From positions 1 through 27,728 of the forward strand of contig JARBUQ010000004.1 in assembly GCA_029239545.1 (NCBI GenBank): a stretch of 27,728 nt of DNA, read 5' to 3'. Source of the DNA: Paenibacillus sp. (GTDB taxonomy: Bacteria; Bacillota; Bacilli; Paenibacillales; NBRC-103111). This document shows, piece after piece, positions 7,968-18,445 of this stretch. The number at the start of each line of letters is the position of its first letter. The first letter of the stretch is position 1. A program made the translations under genes and the position numbers. A model generated the notes under the pieces. That model ran no database searches and was not told the origin of the DNA. It saw nothing but the letters and a program-made list of their open reading frames with translations.

Positions 7968-9587
7968 ATGGTACAAGTAAAAAGAAAACAAAGATCTTTA
8001 GCGGCTGCAGCAGGACTTTTAGCATTCAGCGTTATTGTAAGCGCATGCAGCAGCTCCGAAAAGCCTGCAGACAGTGGCAGCAATGCATCTGCATCTCCAG
8101 GAGCCAGTACTGCAGCTACACCTAAAGTACCTCCCAAGATTAATATTCTGATGTCTCACACCAATCAGCCCTACATGATGCAGATTGATGCGAAGAATGA
8201 TCCGTACATCAAGGAGCTCTCCAAGCTCTCCGGTTATGATCTGAGCTTCGAGGTTATGGCTGCCCTTCCAGATTACAACAAGCAGCTGACGGTGCGTTTT
8301 GCTTCCGGCGACTTGCCCGATCTGATCCGTACCGACAGCATCGACTCCCCAGCCCATGCAGGTGCAGTGGATAAGAATGTGTTCCTGGATCTCGGACCCC
8401 TCATTGACAAATACGGACCGAATCTGAAGAAGAAAATTCCTGAGGAAGCCTGGAAAAGTCCTAAAGTAACTAAAAACGGAAAAATTTACGCTATTCCTGC
8501 TATGTTCGAGAATGCGTCCTCCCGTGTCGTATACATCCGTCAGGATTGGTTAGACAAACTAAAGCTGCCTGTTCCCAAGACGCTGGACGAGTATTTGACT
8601 TACTTTGAAGAGGTGAAGAAGCAGGACTTGAACGGAAATGGAGATGTAACGGATGAATCCGGTCTACTCGTTCGTGAGAATTTGAGTTACAGCGATCTCT
8701 TCTTCAAGTCATTCGGTGTATTTCCGTCTTCCTGGACTTATACAAACAGTCAATTAATACCGGACATGATCAACCCGAAGATGAAGGATGCCATCAAGTT
8801 CTGGAAAATGCTCTACGACAAAGAATATATCAATGCAAACCTGTTCACCAATAAAGGGGCTGACTGGGCCAAGGGCATCTATGCCGGCCAGGCAGGCGTA
8901 TATTTGGCAGACTTGAACAGCTATCCAAAGCCGGGTCAATTCGTCAACGAGCCTGATGCCCGTGTAACGATGATTGAGGCGCCAACCGGTCCAAACGGTG
9001 ATAAAGGACTGATCTCGCAAACGGACGGCATTTACTTCACTTGGGTCATTCCAGCCAAAACCAAAAACCCGGAGGAAATTATTAAATTCCTGGATTGGGT
9101 TTGGTCCGATGACAAAGCCGATCAATTTTTTGCATACGGAATTGAGGGCTATAACTATACGCTGGAAAATGGAAAGGTAAAATACGATCCGGCCAATCCT
9201 AAAAATGCAGATAAATCGCAAGCTCAAGTTCACCGGATCTCATTAAATCCGCGGGGGACTTCTGAGTTCAGCGACAAGGTACTGGCCATTATGCCGGAGG
9301 CGGACCGGACGAGATATTTGCAGGGCAGAGAAGTCGCCTTGAAGAACAGCTATAAGCCTCACAATCTTAACATGCCCGCCCTTCAGGCGTTATCAGGCAC
9401 TCCGGAATTAATTCCAGGGACAGCCGCCGGATCCTTATTCCTGGATATGTTCGCAAAGGTGATTACAGGACGGGAGCCGCTGGACCAGGCATTCGATGCA
9501 TTTGTTGCGGATTGGAAAAAACGCGGCGGAGATGCAGCGATCAAAGAAGCGACAGACTGGTACAAGGCATATAACAACATCAAGTAA
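7968..9587 (+). CDS. Extracellular solute-binding lipoprotein of an Lpl/YtcQ-type sugar ABC importer
   Basis: 539 residues. The lysine-rich N-terminus, hydrophobic stretch and lipobox VSAC with Cys27 predict a lipoprotein, followed by a Ser/Ala/Gly-rich linker. Length and features such as NKQLTVRFASGDLPDLI (residues about 104-120), and a fold read as two lobes, fit the large binding proteins paired with LplB/LplC-type permeases in Paenibacillus. AGAGGGGATC precedes the ATG. It binds the substrate outside the membrane and delivers it to the two permeases that follow directly. No ATPase gene is in the operon; this importer class normally shares the housekeeping MsmX-type ATPase. The ligand is unknown, probably an oligosaccharide. 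Confidence 0.94.
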   Translation: MVQVKRKQRSLAAAAGLLAFSVIVSACSSSEKPADSGSNASASPGASTAATPKVPPKINILMSHTNQPYMMQIDAKNDPYIKELSKLSGYDLSFEVMAALPDYNKQLTVRFASGDLPDLIRTDSIDSPAHAGAVDKNVFLDLGPLIDKYGPNLKKKIPEEAWKSPKVTKNGKIYAIPAMFENASSRVVYIRQDWLDKLKLPVPKTLDEYLTYFEEVKKQDLNGNGDVTDESGLLVRENLSYSDLFFKSFGVFPSSWTYTNSQLIPDMINPKMKDAIKFWKMLYDKEYINANLFTNKGADWAKGIYAGQAGVYLADLNSYPKPGQFVNEPDARVTMIEAPTGPNGDKGLISQTDGIYFTWVIPAKTKNPEEIIKFLDWVWSDDKADQFFAYGIEGYNYTLENGKVKYDPANPKNADKSQAQVHRISLNPRGTSEFSDKVLAIMPEADRTRYLQGREVALKNSYKPHNLNMPALQALSGTPELIPGTAAGSLFLDMFAKVITGREPLDQAFDAFVADWKKRGGDAAIKEATDWYKAYNNIK

Positions 9588-9616
9588 ACCATCAATTAGT
9601 GACAGGGGAAAATCGC

Positions 9617-10516
9617 ATGGGGAAAAAGGGACTTACGAGAGACTCGGTAGTATTGCTGCTTATTGCTCTGCCAGGGCTGCTGCATTTTCTGATCTTCAAA
9701 TATATTCCTCTAACCGGTAACATCATCGCCTTCCAAAATTACAACTTGTTTGATGGGATATGGGGCAGCGAATGGGCAGGGCTGGAGCATTTCCACAAAA
9801 TGCTGCAGGTTGAAGAGTTTTTCGAGGTGCTGCAAAACACAGTGCTGCTTAGCTTCTATTCCATCTTGTTCGGTTTTCCCGCACCTCTCTTGCTGGCGCT
9901 GCTGCTCAATGAGCTGCGAAGTATGTTATGGAAACGATATATGCAAACACTGCTCTACTTGCCGCATTTCTTATCTTGGGTTATTATCGGAGGCATTTTC
10001 ATTAATTTGCTGTCTCAGAAGGGACTCTTGTTCTCCCTGATCTCCCAATTAACAGGCAGCAAGCTCTCCATTCTAACAGAGCCCTCCTATTTTCGCAGCA
10101 TTATAGTATCGATCGGGATTTGGAAGGAGGTCGGCTGGGGCATGATTATTTATTTGGCAGCCCTGGCCGGCATTAATCCAAGCTTGTACGAAGCCGCCAT
10201 GGTGGATGGTGCGGGTCGATGGCGACGTATGTTTCAGATTACCTTACCCCTGCTCATGCCGGCAATCGTCGTTCTGTTCCTCCTTCGTATCGGCAGTGTT
10301 CTGGACAATAACGTAGAGCAGGTGCTCATCTTCCTCAATCCGCTGGTCCGTGATGTCGGTGAAGTCATTGACACTTACGTGTACCGGGCGGGCTTGCTGG
10401 AGGCCAGGTTCAGCTATACGACCGCAATCGGAATTTTCAAATCCCTGGTTGGCCTCATTATGGTAGTCTCAATGAATCAACTGAGCAAACGCGTAACGGG
10501 TGAAAGCATCTACTAA
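9617..10516 (+). CDS. LplB/YteP-type sugar ABC importer permease
   Basis: 299 residues from the ATG at 9617, with AGGGGAAAATCGC upstream; an in-frame GTG at 9599 lacks a good site. About six membrane helices are visible. The cytoplasmic EAA loop that contacts the ATPase is EAAMVDGAGRWRRMFQITLP at about 192-211, with the conserved Gly at 198. It lies 29 bases after the binding-protein gene and 13 bases before the second permease. Together the two form the heteromeric membrane channel. The specific sugar cannot be told from sequence. Confidence 0.94.
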   Translation: MGKKGLTRDSVVLLLIALPGLLHFLIFKYIPLTGNIIAFQNYNLFDGIWGSEWAGLEHFHKMLQVEEFFEVLQNTVLLSFYSILFGFPAPLLLALLLNELRSMLWKRYMQTLLYLPHFLSWVIIGGIFINLLSQKGLLFSLISQLTGSKLSILTEPSYFRSIIVSIGIWKEVGWGMIIYLAALAGINPSLYEAAMVDGAGRWRRMFQITLPLLMPAIVVLFLLRIGSVLDNNVEQVLIFLNPLVRDVGEVIDTYVYRAGLLEARFSYTTAIGIFKSLVGLIMVVSMNQLSKRVTGESIY

Positions 10517-10529
10517 AAGGGGGAGGCCA

Positions 10530-11402
10530 TTGAATAACTATCGAGAGCATCTATTTCAGTTCGTGCTGACCATCCTTTTGCTGGCCGTCTGTCTGACCAT
10601 GATCGCACCCCTTGTGCATCTGCTGGCTGTTTCATTAAGCTCCGCCAGGTATGCGGATGCAGGAATGATCAGCTTTTGGCCCAAAGAATTCAACACGGAA
10701 GTGTATCAGACCATCGTTGGGATGAAAACGATTTGGCGGTCAATGGGAGTTTCAGTTTACATTACAGTAGCGGGCACTTTATCTGCCTTGGCCTTAACAA
10801 GCTCGCTTGCCTTTGCCTTATCCCGCCCGGGGCTGCCGCTTAAGAAGCTTTTTCTGCAGGCCATCATCGTCACGCTTGTATTCTCCATCCCGCTCATTCC
10901 CGGTTATTTGGTTATCAAATCGCTTGGGATGGAAAACACGCTGTGGGCATTAATAGTACCAGGCGCTTTGAATGCGTTTAACGTTATTATTATGCGCTCC
11001 TTCTTTCAAGGCATCTCAACTGAGCTGTTCGATGCTGCCAAGATGGATGGCTGCGGAGAGTTCAGGATTTATACGAATCTGGTATTGCGGTTATCCGGTC
11101 CGGTGCTTGCAACTATTGCCTTGTTCCACTCCGTGGGTCAATGGAATCAATACTTCGCACCTCTCATTTACATCCGTGATAGAGATTTACTGCCTCTGCA
11201 AGTGCTGCTGCGCAATCTGGTTGTCGAATCGGACATTAATTCCATGATACAGAGCGGTCAAATACAGATGCAGACGGTCACAACTCCCGAAATGATGAAA
11301 GCGGGAATTGTTATTTTCGCCACTGTACCGATTTTAGTCGTATATCCTTTTCTGCAAAAATATTTTGTTAAGGGAGCTATGCTTGGCTCGCTGAAGGAGT
11401 AG
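10530..11402 (+). CDS. LplC/YtcP-type sugar ABC importer permease
   Basis: 290 residues from a TTG start, chosen because AGGGGGAGG lies directly upstream (a short 3-base gap) and the next ATG falls inside the first membrane helix. About six helices. The EAA loop reads FDAAKMDGCGEFRIYTNLVL at about 167-186, with the usual AA and DG positions. The N-terminus (NNYREHLFQ) is shorter than in many relatives, and the TTG start may lower expression relative to the first permease. It completes the importer and is followed by the 832-residue enzyme after 7 bases. Confidence 0.92.
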   Translation: MNNYREHLFQFVLTILLLAVCLTMIAPLVHLLAVSLSSARYADAGMISFWPKEFNTEVYQTIVGMKTIWRSMGVSVYITVAGTLSALALTSSLAFALSRPGLPLKKLFLQAIIVTLVFSIPLIPGYLVIKSLGMENTLWALIVPGALNAFNVIIMRSFFQGISTELFDAAKMDGCGEFRIYTNLVLRLSGPVLATIALFHSVGQWNQYFAPLIYIRDRDLLPLQVLLRNLVVESDINSMIQSGQIQMQTVTTPEMMKAGIVIFATVPILVVYPFLQKYFVKGAMLGSLKE

Positions 11403-11409
11403 CTGCATA

Positions 11410-13908
11410 ATGGAACCCAAAAACGCAATGAACCAACCTCTCTCCGTTCCGCCCATCTTGCGTGAGAAGGCCAAGGAGAATGAGCCATCCCGTAGAATAG
11501 CCCGTGTCCTTCACCGCTGGATCGCATTCGCGGACCGAAACTTTCACGAATGGGACCATCGACCAAATGCCGGATATTTTATGGATGGCGCTTATTGGTA
11601 CGGGATGGAGACCTCTCTGCCTATGTACATCTATACCGTGTTGGCCGCGTTCGGTGATTACGACGAGACACTAAGCGGTGTTCCGCGGGAAAGATTGCGG
11701 GATAGAGCGATCGCCTCGCTGCGGTACTTATGCTTCACGCATGACACGGGGCCCGAGGATTGCGTAAGACCCTCTGGCAAGAATCAATACAACAGCGGCA
11801 ATAAATGGGGCGGCAAACACGCTCCCTTCTTTCAAGCGACACAAACCGGTTCCTCGGTGGTTATTGTAGCTTTTACTGCTTGGGTGTTCTGGAACGAGCT
11901 GGATGAAGAAACCCGGTTAATGGCGGAAAGGCTCGTGATCTCGTATGCCGAGCGCTGGTCGCAGGTCGAACCCCGGGACGGCTCCTTCTACGATACGCAG
12001 AGTGAAGAGAACGCATGGACAGCGACTGGCATACTCGCAGCCGTCACCTTGTTTCCTGACCACCCGGAACGAGCGAGATGGCAGGATGCTTACCTGAAAT
12101 GGAATATTAATTCGGCAACGGTATCCCACGACAGACATAACCAAACCGAATACCGGGGAGCACCGCTCAGAGAGAAGTGGATCCGAACATCCACGCTGTT
12201 TCCTGACTACACGACTGAGAATCATGGGATGGTCCATCCCAATTATGTAGCTTCGGCGATTTCCTTTCGCTCCGTCTATTGCATTCTGACCTTCATGCAA
12301 GGTGCCAGTCTGGATGAGACTGTCCTATGGAATAACAATAATGTCTATGAGAAAACCATTAAGCTCTGGACACAGTTCGACGGTTTGCCGATTCCAATCC
12401 AATCCCAGGACTGGTGGTACAATCGTCAACACGATGCCCTGCTTGTGCATACATGTATGAATGTTGTTCACGGTAATGCCGATGCTGCCAGATTGGAGCA
12501 GACGACTATGGCGACTATCGAGGGGCTGCAGGCTAGCCATTCGACAGGCTGCCTGCTGGAGGAGGATGGGGAGCAGTACGCGATTTCACCCAAAGATTTT
12601 CAGACTGCCAAAGACTTCGAGAGCTTGTCCGCTTATACGCTTGCACTTTCTTACATGCTGCATCTGTTCGGAGGACCTGGTGTCGCCCCTTCGGATGATC
12701 AGGAAATGCGCGAGCGTCTGTCGCGTGTGTATACGTATCCGTACGGATCTGTCGCGATTAGCCGAACTCCGGACAGCTTCTCCTCCTTTAGCTGGCGCAA
12801 TCGGGTAATGGCACTCACCCTGCCCTCCAAAGGATTATGGACGATTACGCCAATGGAGAACAGCTACATCGGCAAGGTTGTATTCGCAGATGACGGCAAG
12901 GCGGAGATCACTCCCTCCATCGGCGGACTCGTTACCGAGATTGAGGACACATCTCACATGATTAAGGCTAGTGAGCAAGGCTTCTCAACTGTGGCTAGTA
13001 TCTCGCATGGTGAAGGACGGGTGCGTCAAAAAATAGCTTTTGTTGCATTACCGAACGGGAATAGCATCTATGTGGAGCAATTCACGATAGTGGCTCCATG
13101 CCGGATAGCCGCCATGTATACGGGACTGATTGGGGTGCGAAACGAGAAGTATTCGGCTCTGCCGGAGCTCGCACCGGGCCGCAGATCGATCCATGTAGGA
13201 GGACGGGTTGAAAGGTTTAGCGGATTTTTCGGTAAAGAGGATGATACAACAAGGCGCTTCCCTCCTGTTCCCTTCGTCAATGTGGACGACCAGATTGGCT
13301 ATATATTATTCGGTACGAACGGCATTCGTTATGACAATAGACATCGCTATCCGAAGTGGAAGGCAATTGAGGATTGCCTGGTGCTGAATGAACGGGAAGC
13401 GGCAGAGTTCAAAGGCGGCGAGACCCTACCGCCCTTTGTTGTTGTCACCTTGCCCAATCGAACGGCCGCGCAGACCAAGGAAGCGCTGAATCAGTTCGTA
13501 TTATTGGAGTCGTCTGTCGTGGGAACCGTTCTGGTTGAGATGGACGGCGGACTCGTGTTTGCCAATTTGCTTGATAGGAAGCAGCAGCTTACAGGCTCAC
13601 GCAAGCTGGCAACGTCCGCCTCCCCTTCCATACGTGTCTATGACGGTAGAACCTGTATTACCGGTGGAGAGTATACATGGTCATTCGAAGCAGCAGGCAG
13701 ACAAGCCGGCTTCATCGAGCATAATTGCACACTGGAATCGCAGCAGATGGGCTCTGCTGAGCTGGAGATCGTGCGTTCGACGGGCTGCATTGCGTTTGTT
13801 AATTTGAGCAGCACCCAGCATTTTCATGGCCTATTGCAGCTTGCAGGATCGCCGCCACTTCCAATTCAACTGGCACCCGGCAGCGGAACTGCAATCAGGC
13901 AGCAATAA
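11410..13908 (+). CDS. Large cytoplasmic putative alpha/alpha-toroid and beta-sandwich glycan-active enzyme
   Basis: 832 residues, no signal peptide, AAGGAG 10 bases before the ATG. Residues about 25-440 are rich in aromatic helices and resemble an incomplete alpha/alpha toroid as in heparinase II/III-like or PL8-like lyases and GH88/GH105-like hydrolases. Residues about 450-830 are beta-rich, like the sandwich domains that follow such toroids. Candidate catalytic patches are SEENAW (198-203), ENHGMVHPNY (270-279, two His and a Tyr) and QDWWYNRQHD (333-342). Coming straight after the importer permeases and lacking a secretion signal, it probably cleaves the imported oligosaccharide inside the cell. 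I do not recognise the exact family; lyase or hydrolase is undecided. Confidence 0.8.
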   Translation: MEPKNAMNQPLSVPPILREKAKENEPSRRIARVLHRWIAFADRNFHEWDHRPNAGYFMDGAYWYGMETSLPMYIYTVLAAFGDYDETLSGVPRERLRDRAIASLRYLCFTHDTGPEDCVRPSGKNQYNSGNKWGGKHAPFFQATQTGSSVVIVAFTAWVFWNELDEETRLMAERLVISYAERWSQVEPRDGSFYDTQSEENAWTATGILAAVTLFPDHPERARWQDAYLKWNINSATVSHDRHNQTEYRGAPLREKWIRTSTLFPDYTTENHGMVHPNYVASAISFRSVYCILTFMQGASLDETVLWNNNNVYEKTIKLWTQFDGLPIPIQSQDWWYNRQHDALLVHTCMNVVHGNADAARLEQTTMATIEGLQASHSTGCLLEEDGEQYAISPKDFQTAKDFESLSAYTLALSYMLHLFGGPGVAPSDDQEMRERLSRVYTYPYGSVAISRTPDSFSSFSWRNRVMALTLPSKGLWTITPMENSYIGKVVFADDGKAEITPSIGGLVTEIEDTSHMIKASEQGFSTVASISHGEGRVRQKIAFVALPNGNSIYVEQFTIVAPCRIAAMYTGLIGVRNEKYSALPELAPGRRSIHVGGRVERFSGFFGKEDDTTRRFPPVPFVNVDDQIGYILFGTNGIRYDNRHRYPKWKAIEDCLVLNEREAAEFKGGETLPPFVVVTLPNRTAAQTKEALNQFVLLESSVVGTVLVEMDGGLVFANLLDRKQQLTGSRKLATSASPSIRVYDGRTCITGGEYTWSFEAAGRQAGFIEHNCTLESQQMGSAELEIVRSTGCIAFVNLSSTQHFHGLLQLAGSPPLPIQLAPGSGTAIRQQ

Positions 13909-13939
13909 GGAATCTGTTTACATCTGAGGAGGGCTAATC

Positions 13940-14710
<771 letters not shown>

Positions 14711-14766
14711 ATGATGAATGCAAATGCACGAATAGCCGTTTTTCCCGGTAAAGGAGTGAATGGAGA

Positions 14767-16311
14767 ATGAGAATCTTGATTGCACAATTTCAACAGGAAA
14801 CCAATTCATTCTCCCCGGTGCTCTGCGGGATAGAAATGTTCAAACAAACCTGTTATATCGAGGGAGACGCCATACTTGCTGAATTTGCTGACACGGCAAC
14901 CGAGCTGAACGGGTTTATACGAGCCCTGACAGAAGCCGGAGCAGACATTGTCCCTTCTATTGCTGCGCACTCGGTGAGCTCCGGCCCTGTGACCCAGGAC
15001 GTATTCGAACGGATTACAGAACGGGTTGCGCAGGATTTGGAGAGCTTCGGTCCGGTTGACGGGATGTTGTTCTGTTTTCATGGAGCTATGCTGCTGGAGC
15101 CTAACCTGGATGCAACTGGTATATTCCTTGAGCGCATTCGATCGCTTGTCGGGGATCAGGTGGTTATTGGAGGAACCCTCGATCTTCATGCCAATGTAAC
15201 CCCTCTTATGGTGGAAACAGCGGACATTCTGGTCGGATATCACACATTCCCGCATGTAGATTTGTTCGAAACCGGCTACCGTACAGCGCAGCTGCTTCTG
15301 CGTACGCTTCGGGGGGAGATCGTCCCAACCAGCGCACTTGTAAAAATACCGATGATCCTTAACGGGGAAAATGGGCAGACGACTAAAGGGCCGATGAAAG
15401 AGATCATAGACAAAGTATGGGAGGCAGAAACGCATCATGATGTGTTAGCCGTATCCGTATTCTCGATGCAGCCCTGGCTCGACATAGCGGACCCGGGATG
15501 CGCTGTGTTGGCTGTGACGAACTGTAGTCCAGAGCTCGCTTCCGAGGTCGGACATAATCTGGCCCAAGAATTCTGGGCCGTCCGGGAACGCATGGCGGTA
15601 TCGCTGACACCACTTGCTGAAGCCGTCGACCAGGCAATCGCTGCCGAGCGGGGACCGGTCATATTCGCCGATTCCGCGGACGGCACAGGCTCTGGCTCAC
15701 CGGGCGACAGCACCGCCATCCTGCATGAATTAGTACAGAGGGATGTCGATATAAGCGCCTATATCACGGTCGTCGATCCTGAGACGGTTGCTCAAGCAAT
15801 TGAAGCTGGTGTAGGCAGTTCTGCTGAGTTCGCGATAGGCGGCAAAATTGATCCACGCTTCCATCAGCCGGTACTGACACGTGCAGTCGTAAAGCTCATT
15901 AGTGATGGCAGGTTCATATTTAAGGGCCCTCAGTTTACCGGAAGAGAACACCAGATGGGCCGGACTGTCGTGCTGCAAATACGCAAAATCCAAGTAGTTG
16001 TAATGGAGAAGTCGGCATTTAATTGGGATCCCTCCCTATATCGATCCGTAGGTCTTGAACCGATGGATGCCCGCATTGTCGTGGTCAAATCGCCTGCAGC
16101 CTTTCGCGTTAACTATGAAGAGATGGCCTCGGCTATATACTGGGTAGACACACCTGGCGCTAGCAGCGCTAAATTTCTGCAAATGCCGTTCACGCAGCTC
16201 CCTAAGCCCCTGTTCCCCTTCCAGCGGGACTTCATCCCTGACATTGAGGTTACTGCTCGCAGCATAAATCGAATGAAGAAGGTACAGGCTGGAGGAGTGG
16301 AGCATGGATAA
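14767..16311 (+). CDS. M81 family metallohydrolase (MlrC/microcystinase-like)
   Basis: 514 residues, usual length for the family, with AAAGGAG and TGGAG before the ATG. N-terminal QFQQETNSFSP (7-17) is the family hallmark and supplies a Glu. His105 lies in FHGAM. Asp139 and His141 in GTLDLHANVTP, and His163 in HTFPHVDLFETG, have the spacing expected of the zinc ligands. Microcystinase hydrolyses linear peptide products of microcystin; most relatives have unknown amide substrates and many occur in catabolic clusters. The C-terminal domain spans about 300-510. Its stop overlaps the SDR start by 8 bases, so the two are translationally coupled. A second peptidase-like metalloenzyme (M55) lies in the first operon. 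Confidence 0.92.
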   Translation: MRILIAQFQQETNSFSPVLCGIEMFKQTCYIEGDAILAEFADTATELNGFIRALTEAGADIVPSIAAHSVSSGPVTQDVFERITERVAQDLESFGPVDGMLFCFHGAMLLEPNLDATGIFLERIRSLVGDQVVIGGTLDLHANVTPLMVETADILVGYHTFPHVDLFETGYRTAQLLLRTLRGEIVPTSALVKIPMILNGENGQTTKGPMKEIIDKVWEAETHHDVLAVSVFSMQPWLDIADPGCAVLAVTNCSPELASEVGHNLAQEFWAVRERMAVSLTPLAEAVDQAIAAERGPVIFADSADGTGSGSPGDSTAILHELVQRDVDISAYITVVDPETVAQAIEAGVGSSAEFAIGGKIDPRFHQPVLTRAVVKLISDGRFIFKGPQFTGREHQMGRTVVLQIRKIQVVVMEKSAFNWDPSLYRSVGLEPMDARIVVVKSPAAFRVNYEEMASAIYWVDTPGASSAKFLQMPFTQLPKPLFPFQRDFIPDIEVTARSINRMKKVQAGGVEHG

Positions 16312-17095
16312 TCAACAGGCTAGTGGACTCCAGCCACTAATCGGCAAACGCGCCTTGGTGACAGGCGCGTCGACCGGGATCGGCAAAGCCATTGCTCTCG
16401 CTCTTGCTGCGGCCGGCGCCGATGTTGCCGTGAACGATCGCATTCATAACGACGGGTTGGATGAAGTGAGCTCGTCGATTCGCTTCATGGGTCGCCTTGC
16501 GGCATCAGTAACGGCAGATGTCAGCGATTCACAGCAGGTGAGCCGCATGTTCGCTGAGCTGAGCGACGTTTGGGGCGGCATCGATGTGCTTGTCAACAAT
16601 GCAGGCATCAGCCCTGCTCAGCCTTTTCTTACCTTTACAAGCACGGAGCTGCTAGCCATCATTGCCATTAATTTGTCCGGCGCCATGTTATGTGCCCAGC
16701 AGGCTCTGCCCCATATGACTGCCGCAGGCTGGGGTCGAATTATTAACATAAGCTCGGTGCACAGCATGGCCAATGATTCCGGTCGTGTTCCCTATGCAGC
16801 CTCCAAGGGTGGAATGAACGCTATGACCCGCGCACTGGCGGTGGAATTCGGTCCGCAAGGCATCTGCACGAACAGTCTCATCGTTGGAGCCATTGCGACT
16901 GAACGCACGCTTATGTCCCCTCTCACTCCACAGCAATTGGAGGCTTGGAGTCAGGCCATCCCAGTCGGACGCTGGGGGACCCCAGAAGAGATCTCGCGTA
17001 TGGCAGCCTATCTGGCTGATCCGCAATCCGGTTTCATTAACGGTGCCTGCATCGCAATGGATGGCGGCGGGTTAAGTATGGCGTCACATCCATAA
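16304..17095 (+). CDS. Short-chain dehydrogenase/reductase (classical SDR)
   Basis: 263 residues; GGAGGAG precedes the ATG. Motifs are cofactor-binding TGASTGIG (20-27), NNAG (98-101), catalytic Ser near 150-151, Tyr164 and Lys168 in YAASK, and a typical C-terminal DGG. The residue after the second strand is Asp45, which suggests preference for NAD over NADP. It probably interconverts a hydroxyl and a keto group on a sugar or sugar-derived acid, preparing it for the aminotransferase or HUMPS-type enzyme that follow. It overlaps the M81 gene by 8 bases and lies 34 bases before the aminotransferase gene. Confidence 0.94.
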   Translation: MDNQQASGLQPLIGKRALVTGASTGIGKAIALALAAAGADVAVNDRIHNDGLDEVSSSIRFMGRLAASVTADVSDSQQVSRMFAELSDVWGGIDVLVNNAGISPAQPFLTFTSTELLAIIAINLSGAMLCAQQALPHMTAAGWGRIINISSVHSMANDSGRVPYAASKGGMNAMTRALAVEFGPQGICTNSLIVGAIATERTLMSPLTPQQLEAWSQAIPVGRWGTPEEISRMAAYLADPQSGFINGACIAMDGGGLSMASHP

Positions 17096-17129
17096 TTTAT
17101 GATCTATCATCCAGAAAAGAGGGACGTTC

Positions 17130-18443
17130 ATGACAAATAGACAATCGTTGTTTGCACGAGCCCGGGAAGTCATCCCGGGCGGAGTTCATTCCTCTACCCG
17201 ATTGAATAAGGCAATCGGTACTCCTTTTTTTGCCGCTCGAGGACAAGGCAGTCGTGTATGGGATATTGAAGGCAACAGCTTCATAGATATGTGCTGCGCC
17301 CACGGGGCCGGTCTACTCGGACACGGCCATCCGGCCATCGCCGAAGCGTTGCGCCATGCGACAGAGCTCGGCTTCCTGAATTCTTTCGAAACAGAATACA
17401 GCGAAGCACTTGCACGTAAAGTTACCACCCACATTCCCTGTGCGGACAAAGTGCGTTTTTGCTCTTCCGGGACAGAAGCGACTATGCATCTGATCCGCGC
17501 TTGCCGCGAGTACACGGGTCGGTCGAAGATCATTCGTATAGAAGGCCATTTCCATGGCTATCACGAGATGATCTACATCGGCGGACACCCACCGGAGGCG
17601 AACTGGCCGGATAACCGCAAACGGCCTTATGTTGAATCTCCCGGCATCCCATCGGAGCTTGCTCAATGGATCATTCCCGTTGCGCATAATGACTTGGAGG
17701 CGCTGGAGCGGATTATTCACGAGCACGGAGAGGAAACTGCACTGCTCATTCTCGAGCCGATCAATTTCAACAGCGGAGGCATCAAACCTGCTCCGGGATA
17801 TTTGCAGCGTGTAAGAGAGCTGACCGAGGAAGCCGGAATTGTGTTGTTCTTCGACGAGATTCAGTCGGCGTTCAAGACTTCATTGGGCGGAGCCCAGTTG
17901 GATTACGGCGTTACACCTGATGTTTGTACAATCGGCAAATCCTTCGGTGGCGGATTGCCGCTCTCAGCCTTCTGCGGAAAAGCCGCTATCATGGACCGCT
18001 TCCAGCCGGATGGTCCTGTACAGCACAGCGGTACATTCAATGCGCATCTGATCCCTGTATTATGCGGGCTCGCGTTCTTCTCCGAAGCGGAGCAGCCCGC
18101 TTTTTATGAACACCTGAGGCACTTGGAGCAACGATTCCATGAGGGAATTGACCGTATTATCGCTGCCTATGATCTTGAGATGGTCGTACCGCACTACGGT
18201 GCTCGTTTCGATATTGTGTTCGGACGCAGCACACCGCCGCAGCGCTATGAGGATCTGTTCGTTCACGACCGGAGGAAGATGCTTGCTTTTGTGAGAGGCT
18301 GTTATGAGCAAGGCATTTATTTTCACGATTACGGCGGCAGTCCCGTTCATCATGGGTACTCGATCCAGCATTCTGAAGACGATATTGATAAAGTTTTGAA
18401 TGTTATGGAAGCTGTTCTGTTGAAGCTGAAGAAGGGGGCTTAA
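17130..18443 (+). CDS. Class III PLP-dependent aminotransferase (glutamate-1-semialdehyde aminomutase-like)
   Basis: 437 residues; AGAGGGACG precedes the ATG. The N-terminal PGGVHSSTR (16-24) resembles HemL-type proteins. Cofactor residues are visible: CSSGTEATMH (111-120) for phosphate, FDEIQSAF (241-248) with Asp242 for the ring nitrogen, and the Schiff-base Lys270 in TIGKSFGGGLP. HemL itself belongs with other haem-synthesis genes; here the context is a catabolic operon, so a role in removing or moving an amino group on an amino sugar or amino acid product is more likely. Only 2 bases separate its stop from the next start. The amino acceptor and donor cannot be told. Confidence 0.93.
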   Translation: MTNRQSLFARAREVIPGGVHSSTRLNKAIGTPFFAARGQGSRVWDIEGNSFIDMCCAHGAGLLGHGHPAIAEALRHATELGFLNSFETEYSEALARKVTTHIPCADKVRFCSSGTEATMHLIRACREYTGRSKIIRIEGHFHGYHEMIYIGGHPPEANWPDNRKRPYVESPGIPSELAQWIIPVAHNDLEALERIIHEHGEETALLILEPINFNSGGIKPAPGYLQRVRELTEEAGIVLFFDEIQSAFKTSLGGAQLDYGVTPDVCTIGKSFGGGLPLSAFCGKAAIMDRFQPDGPVQHSGTFNAHLIPVLCGLAFFSEAEQPAFYEHLRHLEQRFHEGIDRIIAAYDLEMVVPHYGARFDIVFGRSTPPQRYEDLFVHDRRKMLAFVRGCYEQGIYFHDYGGSPVHHGYSIQHSEDDIDKVLNVMEAVLLKLKKGA

Positions 18444-18445
18444 AA

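Noticed and set aside
14806..15438. 210-codon - strand ORF
   Set aside because: It lies wholly inside the well-supported M81 gene, with no recognisable protein features.
17130..18443. HemL of haem synthesis
   Set aside because: The family resemblance is real, but no haem-synthesis gene adjoins it and it is embedded in a catabolic operon with 2-base spacing to the HUMPS gene.
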